Part shown: piece after piece, positions 54,560-63,525 of the stretch | How positions within the stretch are numbered: the first letter of the stretch is position 1 | Layout: each line of letters begins with the position of its first letter | NCBI GenBank assembly: GCA_963662515.1 | Contig: OY759675.1 | Span: forward strand, 3,596,001 to 3,660,000 | Direction: 5' to 3' | DNA: 64,000 nt | Source of the DNA: JAFGDI01 sp963662515 | GTDB taxonomy: Bacteria; Planctomycetota; Phycisphaerae; Sedimentisphaerales; SM23-30 | Position numbers and translations under genes: made by a program | The notes under the pieces: generated by a model | Told to the model about the DNA's origin: nothing | Seen by the model: only the letters and a program-made list of their open reading frames with translations | Databases searched by the model: none

Positions 54560-55099
54560 CTATACACTGCCCACGCCGGTATTGCCGCCGGCCGCCATAC
54601 AATCAAAGAGCTCATCCATTAATGCCGGGCTCTCCTGCACAACAGATTCAACTAATTCCAGCAGTTTCGGGCCAGACTGGCTTATAGCACCATAAAACAA
54701 ATGCGGTACATATATGCGGTCATAGCCGAAGGTAAATGCCTGATGGGCCGCAGTGTCGAACATCTTCTTGGCTGAAATACTCATTGCCACTGTCTCACGC
54801 CCCTCAATAAGGCAATAATCCTCTTTAAGGTCTTTTGACAGAAATGAGTTAATAGCATCAAGATCAACCTTATTAGTCAGAAGAAGCTCAGGTATCTGGC
54901 ATAACTCAAATTCTATATCTCCGCTCAATTCCGGTGAGCATCTCACCAGGCGAGCTATATCAGTGCGGTCCATAAATACAGAAAACCAGAGTATAGCCGC
55001 CAGAAAATGACGCGGATTAGCCACATTACCATGATAGGACCGGGTAAGTTCCATGGCATAACGCCTGACCAGTGCTGATGCTATTGATAATTTCATCAT
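54560..55099 (-). CDS. Orphan Clp N-terminal-domain-like protein
   Basis: About 179 residues with two Clp-N-like helical repeats: YHGNVANPRHFLAAILW in the first and ISAKKMFDTAAHQAFTFGYDRIYVPHLFYGAI in the second, the pattern of substrate- or adaptor-binding N domains of ClpA/ClpB/ClpC. No AAA domain is present. It may modulate a Clp ATPase encoded elsewhere, or be a stress protein. The start is placed at the ATG at 55099, five bases after AGGTGAG; a GTG lies six bases further upstream. Confidence 0.6.
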   Translation of the reverse strand: MMKLSIASALVRRYAMELTRSYHGNVANPRHFLAAILWFSVFMDRTDIARLVRCSPELSGDIEFELCQIPELLLTNKVDLDAINSFLSKDLKEDYCLIEGRETVAMSISAKKMFDTAAHQAFTFGYDRIYVPHLFYGAISQSGPKLLELVESVVQESPALMDELFDCMAAGGNTGVGSV

Positions 55100-55258
55100 G
55101 ATCACTCACCTACATTACAACAGGTGTACACCAAAATCATGCTACACCTGTCTGACATACTTCTTGCTCAAATCAAACTATTTCGCAACCGAAACCGGTT
55201 ACACTATTTCATTATATCAAAACAGTTTTCATTCGAGCAAGAAATCCGGCATTATTTT

Positions 55259-56233
55259 TTATTTTTTTGCGATCAGAATAGCACGTGTCGGAGCTGGCAG
55301 GCCCTCTATAGTCTTATTATGGTCCAGGGGATCAAGGCACTTATCTAAAGACTCAAAGGTCATCCACTCCGTTGCCCGCTGCTCTTGCAAAGAGGTACGA
55401 GAAATATCAACACAGCGAATATCTTTAAATCCAACCTCAGAAAGCCACTGCTCTAATAAACCAACACCCGGCAATGACCAGACATTACGCATTCTCGCAT
55501 AGCGTCCCTCCGGAATAAGCAATTCGTTTTCCTGCCCTTCCACGACCAGGGTCTCAAGCACAAGCTCACCGCCGGGGCGGGTAAGATCGTGTAAGGTTCG
55601 TATATGCTCTAACGGCTCGCGACGATGATATAATACGCCCATAGAAAAAATCGTGTCGAAACTTGCTTTCATATCAGCCATCTGTTCCAGAGACAGAGGC
55701 AAAACAGTAGCCTTCTCTGTCTTGACATATTTGTTAACCGCTTGAAACTGCATGACATAAACCAAAGTAGGCTCAATACCCAATACCGCCTGGGCACCAT
55801 CGCCCAGCATACGCAGACAATGATAACCGCTGCCGCAACCGACATCGAGAACCGTTCTGCCGGACAAACTTGAAATATGCGGCCTGAGACGGTCCCACTT
55901 CCAGTCACTATGCCACTCGGTATCGATCTTTATGCCAAATATCTCAAATGGCCCTTTACGCCAGGGGTGCAGAACCTTAAGCAGAGCGGTCAGCTCTTCT
56001 TTCTGGGCCGGCCTGATATTCGCCGGAGTCCCCACCACTATCGCAGAACCATCGAGCTTGATAAAAGAAGGCTTTAAATCAGGCATTGAATCCAGGGCAT
56101 TCTGCCAACGGACATAATCACCATGCACCACTTTTGCCAGAGTATCAGAGACCAGACCATCTAATGATAATGCAAGTGGTCCTTTACCCAGAGCTGTCAA
56201 TGTCGTATAAAAATCGCTAAAGTCAAGTTTCAT
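55259..56233 (-). CDS. cmoB: tRNA U34 carboxymethyltransferase CmoB
   Basis: A 324-residue enzyme that transfers a carboxymethyl group from carboxy-SAM to 5-hydroxyuridine-34 in tRNA, giving cmo5U. Characteristic blocks are LHPWRKGPFEIFGIKIDTEWHSDWKWDRL, TVLDVGCGSGYHCLRMLG, GIEPTLVYVMQFQAV, FDTIFSMGVLYHRREPLEHI and TSLQEQRATEWMTFESLDKCLDP. Length is right. CmoA, which makes carboxy-SAM, is not in this window. Typical of Gammaproteobacteria, so transfer is possible but not shown here. Confidence 0.95.
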   Translation of the reverse strand: MKLDFSDFYTTLTALGKGPLALSLDGLVSDTLAKVVHGDYVRWQNALDSMPDLKPSFIKLDGSAIVVGTPANIRPAQKEELTALLKVLHPWRKGPFEIFGIKIDTEWHSDWKWDRLRPHISSLSGRTVLDVGCGSGYHCLRMLGDGAQAVLGIEPTLVYVMQFQAVNKYVKTEKATVLPLSLEQMADMKASFDTIFSMGVLYHRREPLEHIRTLHDLTRPGGELVLETLVVEGQENELLIPEGRYARMRNVWSLPGVGLLEQWLSEVGFKDIRCVDISRTSLQEQRATEWMTFESLDKCLDPLDHNKTIEGLPAPTRAILIAKK

Positions 56234-56444
56234 AAACAGTTATTGTAACAACAGATTATTTAGCTGTCAAAAGCAATAAGCATAGTATTTATTTGTGCGA
56301 AACATTAAGCCAGGCTGGTCATACCACCCTAAAATATATTAGTTGGTAGCCAACCAATAAGCTGAACTATTACTACATAAAAAAACAATTAAATTAGGCA
56401 AAACCGCCTTTTTACTGCTATAATCTTAGACAGGAGTAATATAC

Positions 56445-57578
56445 ATGAATGAATTTTTATACAATTTATGGGAAATAATACTGGATCTTTCTCCCTGGCT
56501 GCTTTTTGGCTGTTTAATAGCTGGCGGATTACATGTATTTATGCCGGCAGGTTTTATACGCAAGCACCTTGGCCATGGCGGCCTTGGCTCAATAATAAAA
56601 GCTGTAGCTATTGGCGTGCCTATGCCGCTATGCTCTTGTGGGGTCATACCCACAGCGATCGGCCTGAAAAAAGATGGTGCCTCTGATGGCGCGGCTATCG
56701 GCTTTCTGATAAGCACACCTCAGACGGGTGTAGATTCCATCATGGTATCCGCCGGGTTCCTGGGCTGGCCATTTGCTATATTTAAAGTGCTCTCGGCCTT
56801 TATCACCGGAATTATTGGCGGGATAATAGTTAATCTGTTCACCAACAAAACCGGACCGGCCAATAATACTCCTACCGAAAAACCAGCCTGCTGCTGCAGT
56901 AAACCTGAACCTGTTGCAGTTAAGGTTGAAAGCTCTTGTTGCGGTGAAGTTGTCTCAGAAACTACTCCCAACTGCTGTAGTTCCAAGATAGATAATAACT
57001 TATCGGAAAAAGCTGATTCACACAAGATGGGTCTCAGTGAAATACTGAGCTTTTCAATCAAGCTATTACGAGATATTCATCGCTGGCTGATAATAGGTAT
57101 CATTTTAGCAGCACTCATAACTACTTTAATACCAGAAGGTAAGCTGTCAGAATTAAAATGGGCTACCGGCATAACCGGTATGTTCCTCATGCTGCTCATA
57201 GCCATGCCTATGTATATTTGTGCTACCAGCTCAGTGCCTCTGGCTGCTTCTCTGGTCGCTGCCGGCCTGCCAGGCGGCTCGGCCCTGGTTCTGCTCATGG
57301 CCGGCCCGGCAACTAATATCGCCACTGTTTCTGCTATCGCCGGGGCATTTGGCAAAAAGGTTACTGCCATTTACATACTCACAGTAGCAACTATGAGTAT
57401 CATCCTTGGCTATTGCTTTAACTGGCTGATAGTAAAAAACGATAATGCTCAGACAGCCTGCCACGGCCACACACTGCCAGAAACGATCGGAATAACCGCG
57501 GCGGTCATTTTTATCGGCCTGTTATGCTGGTTTATTCTTACTGACATTATGAAGAAAACTGCCGCTAATGGTAAATAG
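56445..57578 (+). CDS. SO_0444-type metal (Cu/Zn) efflux permease
   Basis: A 377-residue membrane protein with about eight helices in two halves. VPMPLCSCGVIPTAIGLKKDGASDGAAIGFLISTPQTGVDS is the permease family signature (DUF318, ArsP-like). The loop between halves (about 145-195) is rich in Cys pairs (ACCCSKP, SSCCGE, NCCSSK), as in the SO_0444 group, and probably binds metal. The second half has AMPMYICATSSVPLAASLVAAGLPGG. Exports a soft metal ion; which one is not known. Monocistronic by appearance. Confidence 0.88.
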   Translation: MNEFLYNLWEIILDLSPWLLFGCLIAGGLHVFMPAGFIRKHLGHGGLGSIIKAVAIGVPMPLCSCGVIPTAIGLKKDGASDGAAIGFLISTPQTGVDSIMVSAGFLGWPFAIFKVLSAFITGIIGGIIVNLFTNKTGPANNTPTEKPACCCSKPEPVAVKVESSCCGEVVSETTPNCCSSKIDNNLSEKADSHKMGLSEILSFSIKLLRDIHRWLIIGIILAALITTLIPEGKLSELKWATGITGMFLMLLIAMPMYICATSSVPLAASLVAAGLPGGSALVLLMAGPATNIATVSAIAGAFGKKVTAIYILTVATMSIILGYCFNWLIVKNDNAQTACHGHTLPETIGITAAVIFIGLLCWFILTDIMKKTAANGK

Positions 57579-57731
57579 TCGAGCTGAACACCGTATTTTG
57601 ATGTATGGTAAGCACTTTTTTTTATCTTTTACCCGTTATTAGGGTTCAGATTGAAGGCGATCTATGTTAAAATATGGGCAGTCTGCTTTTTATGGCAGTA
57701 TAATACTATTTACCCCATATAGAAAGGCTAT

Positions 57732-58163
57732 ATGATGACACAGGCAAAAAAAGGTGATACGGTTAAGGTTCATTACCGCGGCACGCTTACTAACGGCACA
57801 GAATTCGATTGCTCTCATGGTCGTGATCCGCTCGAATTTGAAGTTGCCGCCGGGATGATGATACCTGGCTTCGACAAGGCGGTCGAGGGTATGACTGTCG
57901 GCGAGAAGAAAACCGTACAGATACCTGCCCAGGAGGCTTATGGCCTTAAAAATGAAGATCTCATGATCGATGCCCCACGCGAACATTTCCCTGAAGGCCT
58001 GGAAATAGAGCTGGGTATGATGTTCTCATTGCCACAGCCTGGCGGCCACCCGGTGCCAGTTACCGTCGTGAAGATCGATGATAACTTTATAACTCTGGAT
58101 GCCAACCACCGCCTGGCCGGCGAAGACCTTATCTTTGAAATAGAGCTGGTCTCTGTCGCCTGA
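57732..58163 (+). CDS. FKBP-type peptidyl-prolyl isomerase, SlyD-like
   Basis: A 143-residue protein. GDTVKVHYRGTLTNGTEFDCSHGRDPLEFEVA and GFDKAVEGMTVGEKKTVQIPAQEAYG are the FKBP core; residues 70-130 hold the IF-type chaperone insert, then HRLAGEDLIFEIELVSVA closes the core. It catalyses Pro isomerisation and helps fold proteins. The His/Cys-rich metal tail of E. coli SlyD is absent. A GAAAGG site precedes the ATG. Confidence 0.92.
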   Translation: MMTQAKKGDTVKVHYRGTLTNGTEFDCSHGRDPLEFEVAAGMMIPGFDKAVEGMTVGEKKTVQIPAQEAYGLKNEDLMIDAPREHFPEGLEIELGMMFSLPQPGGHPVPVTVVKIDDNFITLDANHRLAGEDLIFEIELVSVA

Positions 58164-58206
58164 CCCCAAACAGGCTTTTGCCAGTCTTTCATTCAAATAA
58201 CAAACA

Positions 58207-58256
58207 AGCAACCCGCTCAGATAGCAATGGCATTTGAACGGGTTGCTTTATTTTTT
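58207..58256 (+). terminator. Intrinsic terminator behind the FKBP gene
   Basis: AGCAACCCG pairs with CGGGTTGCT (extended by CA/TG pairs) and is followed by TTATTTTTTT. It lies between the FKBP gene and the convergent rhomboid gene. Confidence 0.88.
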
Positions 58257-58316
58257 TACTATTACAAGAACAAGGGCTGCCGGCTGTTAACAGCGTTGTG
58301 ATCGATCAGCCACCCA

Positions 58317-59306
58317 TTAAACAGCCTTTACTAGCGGTATATCAAGTATACTGTCACACTGGGGACACTTACCCTGCTTGCCCGAAAGAGCCTGAGGTAC
58401 TTTGAGTTTTTTACCGCACTGGCAATGAAAAACAATAAAACCATCTCTGACACTTACCGATGATTCGCTTCGGGCCTGGGCAATCCGGCTTTGATAGTCT
58501 GAGGTTTTCTTAGCCGGTTTTTTTTCGGCCGCTTCTTCTATTGGTTCACCTGGTGTCTGATCCTTATTCCCCTTCAGACCGTAGCGCAACTCGTTATACA
58601 ACTGACGACACTCAGGCAGAACATCGTCCTTCTTCTCCAGCTTACCCCGACATCTGATCGCTTCGGGCAAGAAACATTCATCTCTCTGCTGCTTGATCAC
58701 CTTGAGATTTATGAGCAATAATCCCAGGGCCACACCACCAACAAAGCCGCCAACATGGGCAGAATAAGCTACTCCGGAATCGCCAAAGATCAACAGAAAG
58801 ATAATATCAAATGCCAGCCAGTATAATATTATCCAGAAACTCGAAGTTGAAAATAAGATCGGACGATGCAGTATCCACAACACACAGCTAATTTCATTAA
58901 GCGGAAACAAGACCAGGTACAAACCTACTATGCCATTTATCGCACCGCTGGCACCTGCCATTTTGCCCTCGGTAAACATATTAAAAACAGAAACCGAAAC
59001 AAGCCCCAGTATAACATAGACCGGCAAATAAGCCAGATTTCTGAGCCGACCACATACTGCATTGCCAAATACCCAGAGAAATATCATATTACCAACCAAA
59101 TGGAAAATATTTACATGAATGAACATGTGAGTGAACAGTCCCGGCATCTGCCAGCCATCGGCTGCCAGCGATATGAATTGATCCTCAGCCCCGCTATTAA
59201 GCCAGATACAAAAATGCAGTAGTATCGTCAACACTACCAATATCCAGTTAACCAGTGGGAAACGATCATGAGGAACATCTACATGATATGGTATTATAGT
59301 AAACAT
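58317..59306 (-). CDS. Rhomboid-family intramembrane serine protease with zinc ribbon
   Basis: A 329-residue protein with six helices in the first 210 residues. MFIHVNIFHLVGNMIFLWVFGN is the HxxxxHxxxN-type motif, GASGAINGIVG holds the catalytic Ser, and YSAHVGGFVGG the catalytic His. The cytoplasmic tail ends in a zinc ribbon (FHCQCGKKL and GKCPQCDSI). Rhomboids cut substrates inside membranes; the zinc ribbon may recruit them. Monocistronic. Confidence 0.92.
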   Translation of the reverse strand: MFTIIPYHVDVPHDRFPLVNWILVVLTILLHFCIWLNSGAEDQFISLAADGWQMPGLFTHMFIHVNIFHLVGNMIFLWVFGNAVCGRLRNLAYLPVYVILGLVSVSVFNMFTEGKMAGASGAINGIVGLYLVLFPLNEISCVLWILHRPILFSTSSFWIILYWLAFDIIFLLIFGDSGVAYSAHVGGFVGGVALGLLLINLKVIKQQRDECFLPEAIRCRGKLEKKDDVLPECRQLYNELRYGLKGNKDQTPGEPIEEAAEKKPAKKTSDYQSRIAQARSESSVSVRDGFIVFHCQCGKKLKVPQALSGKQGKCPQCDSILDIPLVKAV

Positions 59307-59662
59307 CTTTTAACCCTTTCTGAAACCGATCAAAAATAATGATTCTTTATTATTACAGACCAATTATACCAACACTAATAAAAGACTCAGCCATTGTAAC
59401 AATTTCACACTGCCCAGGCAAATAATTTTATCGCCATAATCTCTGGTAAAAACACAACTGCCAAAACAATCAGAACCACGACAAGGCTATATTAAAAGAG
59501 TACATTCCCGACAAAAATATACATATAAATAATTATCAAACAACATATTAAACCAAAAGGGACTTGGTACCATCTTTTTGATTGTTGCAGTTTAAAATGC
59601 CAAAGGGCAAGCCATTTCAACTTGCCCTTTGGTCAATATCTCAAAATAGAGGGAGTGTCAGC
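59307..59662. other. Intergenic region between rhomboid and leuB genes
   Basis: No gene is visible. It holds the leuB terminator hairpin (59593-59632) and an AT-rich stretch that should contain the rhomboid promoter. Confidence 0.5.
59593..59632 (-). terminator. leuB terminator hairpin
   Basis: CCAAAGGGCAAG pairs perfectly with CTTGCCCTTTGG (12 bp) and is followed on the minus strand by ATTTTAAA. The T-tract is short but the stem is strong. Confidence 0.8.
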
Positions 59663-60745
59663 TTACAGCAGACCGGCTACCAGATCGCCTACCTCTGTTG
59701 TACTGTAGCCCATGCGGCCGGCAGCGAGACTCTTGAGCTTCTTGCTGGTGACGAATTTGACCGAATCTTCGATCTTATCGGCAGCAGCCTCTTCGCCCAG
59801 GTCACGCAGCATCATAGCGGCGGCATTGATCGCAGCCAGCGGATTGATAACATTCTGACCGGTGTACTTCGGAGCTGAACCACCTATCGGCTCGAACATA
59901 CTCACACCTTCAGGGTTGATGTTACCACCGGCTGCAATGCCCATACCACCCTGGGTAATAGCACCCAGGTCAGTGATAATATCACCAAACATGTTGCCGG
60001 TAACCAGGACATCGAACCATTCCGGACTCTTGACCATCCACATACAAGCGGCATCAACATGATAATAGTCACGCTTAATATCGGCATACTGGGCCTGACC
60101 CATCTCATGGAAAGCACGCTCCCAGAGGTCGTAAACGAAGGTCAGAACATTGGTCTTACCAACCAGGCCCAGGGTATTTTCAGCACCAACGCCGCGAGCC
60201 TTCTTGCCATACTTGCGGGCATATTCAAAAGCATACTTCAGGGCGCGGTCAACCTGGAAACGGTTATAGATCGCGGTCTGAACAGCCACTTCATGCGGAG
60301 TGCCCTTGAGGGAGATACCGCCGGCACCAGTGTACTGATCGCCGGTATTCTCACGAATTACCACATAATCAATATGCTCCGGGCCTTTATCCTTGAGCGG
60401 GCATTCAACGCCGGGGAACAGCTTGATCGGACGCAGGTTGATATACTGATCCAGCTCAAAGCGGGCCTTGAGCAGAATGCCCTTTTCCAGAATACCCGGC
60501 TTAACCTGCGGATGACCGATAGCACCCAGCAGAATATTGTCAAATCCACGCAGCTCTTCAATTGCACTGTCTGGCAGTGTCTCGCCGGTTCTCATGTAGC
60601 GCTCGCCGCCGAAATCGAAGTTGGTCAGATTGCACTTGAAACCAAACTTTACCGCTGCCGCCTGCAGCACCTTAACAGCCTCAGCCGTTACCTCTGGCCC
60701 GGTACCATCACCGGGAATTACAGCTATATTATAGCTCTTACTCAT
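59663..60745 (-). CDS. leuB: 3-Isopropylmalate dehydrogenase
   Basis: A 360-residue NAD-dependent beta-decarboxylating dehydrogenase. IAVIPGDGTGPEVTAEAV, ARFELDQYINLRPIKLFPGV, ENTGDQYTGAGG and the signature NMFGDIITDLGAITQGGMGIAAGGNINPEG are present. It catalyses the third step of leucine synthesis. The tartrate/isocitrate relatives share these motifs; the LRPIKLFPGV and RENT forms favour LeuB, and size is typical. No other leu genes are in the window. Confidence 0.9.
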   Translation of the reverse strand: MSKSYNIAVIPGDGTGPEVTAEAVKVLQAAAVKFGFKCNLTNFDFGGERYMRTGETLPDSAIEELRGFDNILLGAIGHPQVKPGILEKGILLKARFELDQYINLRPIKLFPGVECPLKDKGPEHIDYVVIRENTGDQYTGAGGISLKGTPHEVAVQTAIYNRFQVDRALKYAFEYARKYGKKARGVGAENTLGLVGKTNVLTFVYDLWERAFHEMGQAQYADIKRDYYHVDAACMWMVKSPEWFDVLVTGNMFGDIITDLGAITQGGMGIAAGGNINPEGVSMFEPIGGSAPKYTGQNVINPLAAINAAAMMLRDLGEEAAADKIEDSVKFVTSKKLKSLAAGRMGYSTTEVGDLVAGLL

Positions 60746-61081
60746 CTTGGTCTTACCTCCAGTATCTAAACTGTGTATTTTCTGAGTTTTCCACTTATCT
60801 TTGGACCGAACAGCAAGTCCGGCATTACATTCAGACCCAGAAGTATAACAGGTTTAAACAGGTTTTTCATGCAAATATTTCCCGGAAAAGAGGTTAAAAG
60901 GCAATATTTTAACATAACTCATTTACTAGTACAATGTTAAGCTTGCCAGCCCACTCATACTCAGTCCCTGGCATTGGAAATAGGCTTTATTTTGGACTCT
61001 GATTCTAATATACTCTGTGTGAAGGATGCCCGGCAGAATTGTCACTAAAACAAACGACACAGGAAGGTTAATAAGCATATC
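60746..61081. other. Divergent promoter region of leuB and sppA
   Basis: No gene is visible. It must hold the leuB (minus) and sppA (plus) promoters. No operator or riboswitch is recognised. Confidence 0.5.
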
Positions 61082-62932
61082 ATGACCATTATTATGAGAT
61101 ACATATCAACTTCATTAATTGCAATTTCATGCCTGATATTTATGGTAGTACCAGTTTCGGCAGATCAAAAGACTGAGAATGCTAAAGAGCCGAAAGCAGA
61201 AATAAATAACAGTAATACCGATAGTTATGATATTGCCGTGATCGACCTGTCAGGCATTTGCCTGCTGCGGCCCGATGTGCAGATGGTTTCGCTGATGGGC
61301 AGTCAGGCGAGCTTTGACCTCATGGGTACAGCCGGTCGGCTTTATGCAGCCGGCAGCGATGAGGGCATTGATGCGGTACTATTGAATTTCGGCGGGGCTG
61401 TTATGGACCTGGGGCAGATTGAATACCTGGGCCAGGCAATAGCAGACTTGCAGGCAGGCGGCAAAAAGGTATATGCCTATGCCGAAAGTTACAGTCAGAG
61501 TGAATATCTGCTGGCAGGCCGGTGTGATAAGGTAATAATGCCTGCCGCCGGTGAAGTGCAATTATATGGCCTCATGGCTGAATCGCTGTATTTCAAGGGC
61601 CTTATGGACAAAGTCGGGCTCAGCGCCGACATGATAAGTATCGGCCGATACAAATCAGCCTCTGAAAGTATGACCCGCAGTGAACCCAGCGAAGCAGACA
61701 TAGAGCAGATGAGTATATTACTCGATGATATTTTTGATGTTATGTCAAAAATGATAGCAAACGCTCGAGAAAAAGACCGCAAGGAAGTTCTGGACCTGAT
61801 CGACAATGGGCCCTATTCATCTCGTGAGGCATTAGCAAACGGTCTGATCGATGGTGTAATGTATCGCGATGAATTTGTAAACCTGCTCAATTCCGAGCAG
61901 GGTCAGTGTGCCTTCCATATGGATTACGGCCTGGAAAGAAACAGCTTTTCACTGGAGGGTCAGAGCATCTTCACTATTATACAGGAGCTGCTCAAGCCTC
62001 AGCCACAAGCCACTGACACCAACGACAACATAATAGCGGTAATTACTCTCGATGGTGTGATTACCTCCGGCGGAGATGATACCTATAACGGGTCGGCCTC
62101 CGGATCTGAAACTATTCGCAATACTCTGAAGTACTGCCGCAATGAACAGCAGATCAAGGCTGTTGTTGTTCGCATAGATTCACCCGGCGGCTCGGCTCTG
62201 GCCAGTGACATAATCTACAATGCCATAAAGCTGACCGCGGCGGTTAAGCCGGTAATAGTGAGCATGGGCAGTGTAGCGGCTTCTGGCGGGTATTATACCG
62301 CCTGCGGCGCCCCGTATATCTTTGCCGAAGAATCGACAATAACCGGCTCGATCGGAGTAGTAGGCGGCAAGGTATGCATCGGCGGTCTGCTCGAGAAACT
62401 GGGCATTGGCACTCATAGCTATAGTCGCGGTCGTAACGCCGGCATGATAAGTTCACTCAACGAGTTTTCACCGCTGGAACGACAGAAAATAACCAGCCAG
62501 ATGCTCGAAACCTATTCCCTGTTCAAAGAGCGCATACTTACCAGCCGGGCTAATCGTATTAAAGGAGAACTGGAAAATCATGCTCAGGGCCGGGTATTCT
62601 CTGGTCGCCGGGCATTGGAACTGGGCCTGGTCGATGAGATCGGCTCTCTGGACGAGGCCCTGAGCTATGCAGCTCAAAAGGCAGATCTCGGCGATGATTA
62701 TCTTATCACCTGGCTGCCCCGCCCTCAGACAATGATGGAAATTGTTGAATCTCTGCTGGCCAGCACGCCCGGCGATGATAATAATGCTACACTCAGATTA
62801 ATATCTGATATATTAGGCGAAAAACTGGGCAACTACGCCACAACCGCCCGGCGGATATATAACACAATGACCATAATGCAGAGCGAACCAGTAATGACGG
62901 TTATGCCCTGTGAGATAATGTTGAAATATTAA
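61082..62932 (+). CDS. sppA: Signal peptide peptidase SppA, 67K type
   Basis: A 616-residue double-domain protein with an N-terminal signal/anchor segment (about residues 5-27). The catalytic Lys is in SIGRYKSASESMTRSEPS (N-terminal half) and the catalytic Ser in VSMGSVAASGGYYTACGAP (C-terminal half), as in E. coli SppA. ITGSIGVVGGKV and RVFSGRRALELGLVDEIGS follow. It degrades cleaved signal peptides at the membrane. A MITE-like element lies directly behind it. Confidence 0.93.
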   Translation: MTIIMRYISTSLIAISCLIFMVVPVSADQKTENAKEPKAEINNSNTDSYDIAVIDLSGICLLRPDVQMVSLMGSQASFDLMGTAGRLYAAGSDEGIDAVLLNFGGAVMDLGQIEYLGQAIADLQAGGKKVYAYAESYSQSEYLLAGRCDKVIMPAAGEVQLYGLMAESLYFKGLMDKVGLSADMISIGRYKSASESMTRSEPSEADIEQMSILLDDIFDVMSKMIANAREKDRKEVLDLIDNGPYSSREALANGLIDGVMYRDEFVNLLNSEQGQCAFHMDYGLERNSFSLEGQSIFTIIQELLKPQPQATDTNDNIIAVITLDGVITSGGDDTYNGSASGSETIRNTLKYCRNEQQIKAVVVRIDSPGGSALASDIIYNAIKLTAAVKPVIVSMGSVAASGGYYTACGAPYIFAEESTITGSIGVVGGKVCIGGLLEKLGIGTHSYSRGRNAGMISSLNEFSPLERQKITSQMLETYSLFKERILTSRANRIKGELENHAQGRVFSGRRALELGLVDEIGSLDEALSYAAQKADLGDDYLITWLPRPQTMMEIVESLLASTPGDDNNATLRLISDILGEKLGNYATTARRIYNTMTIMQSEPVMTVMPCEIMLKY

Positions 62933-62937
62933 AGGAA

Positions 62938-63101
62938 GTAATAAGATATAAGCTCAGGTGTTGCTTCGCAACGATTTTAAAGGCTTTGCGACAGAACAGA
63001 CTGAACAAATTGCCTTCAGCTTGCAGTAGCGGAGCATAAAAATAGTCGTCGGCCTCAAGGCCGACACGAGAGCTTATTTCTTGTTACTTATATCTTATTA
63101 C
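62938..63101. repeat. MITE-like element, second copy, behind sppA
   Basis: Perfect 15-bp inverted ends: GTAATAAGATATAAG (62938-62952) and CTTATATCTTATTAC (63087-63101). The interior carries a GTCGGCC..GGCCGAC hairpin at about 63,050, as in the trpB-trpA copy. No coding capacity. Confidence 0.85.
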
Positions 63102-63114
63102 TCAATTATATACC

Positions 63115-63480
63115 ATGCTTGAAAAGAACCTTATAAACATACTTCGCAATGATGGCCGTTATACTCTGGCAGCAGTGAACTTTCTGCGTGAGGGGCTTGA
63201 CTATTGTATCAAGAAATATTATCCGGGAAACGATGGAGCCAACCCTACTCATGTTACCGGCTATCAGCTATGTATCGCTCTGCGAGAACTGGCATTGTCT
63301 CGCTGGGGGTATATGGCACCATTCGTTCTGAAATATTGGAACATTAACTCAACCCGCGATTTCGGCGAGATAGTATATTTGCTTATCGACCATGAATACA
63401 TGCGTCGCAACGATGATGACAGCATAGAAGATTTTGACAATATCTACGATTTCTCAGATGCCTTTGAACAGCAGGATTAG
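63115..63480 (+). CDS. Minf_1886-family protein
   Basis: A 121-residue protein that starts 13 bases after the MITE-like element. The blocks GRYTLAAVNFLREGLDY, THVTGYQLCIALRELALSRWGYMAPFVLKYWNI and DFGEIVYLLIDHEYMRRNDDDS match the Minf_1886 family conserved in the PVC group. The family's function is unknown. It is followed within 50 bases by another gene, probably in one operon. Confidence 0.85.
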   Translation: MLEKNLINILRNDGRYTLAAVNFLREGLDYCIKKYYPGNDGANPTHVTGYQLCIALRELALSRWGYMAPFVLKYWNINSTRDFGEIVYLLIDHEYMRRNDDDSIEDFDNIYDFSDAFEQQD

Positions 63481-63525
63481 ACAAATAAGAGCGAAAGCTG
63501 CAACCAGGGAAAGAAGACACTACCA

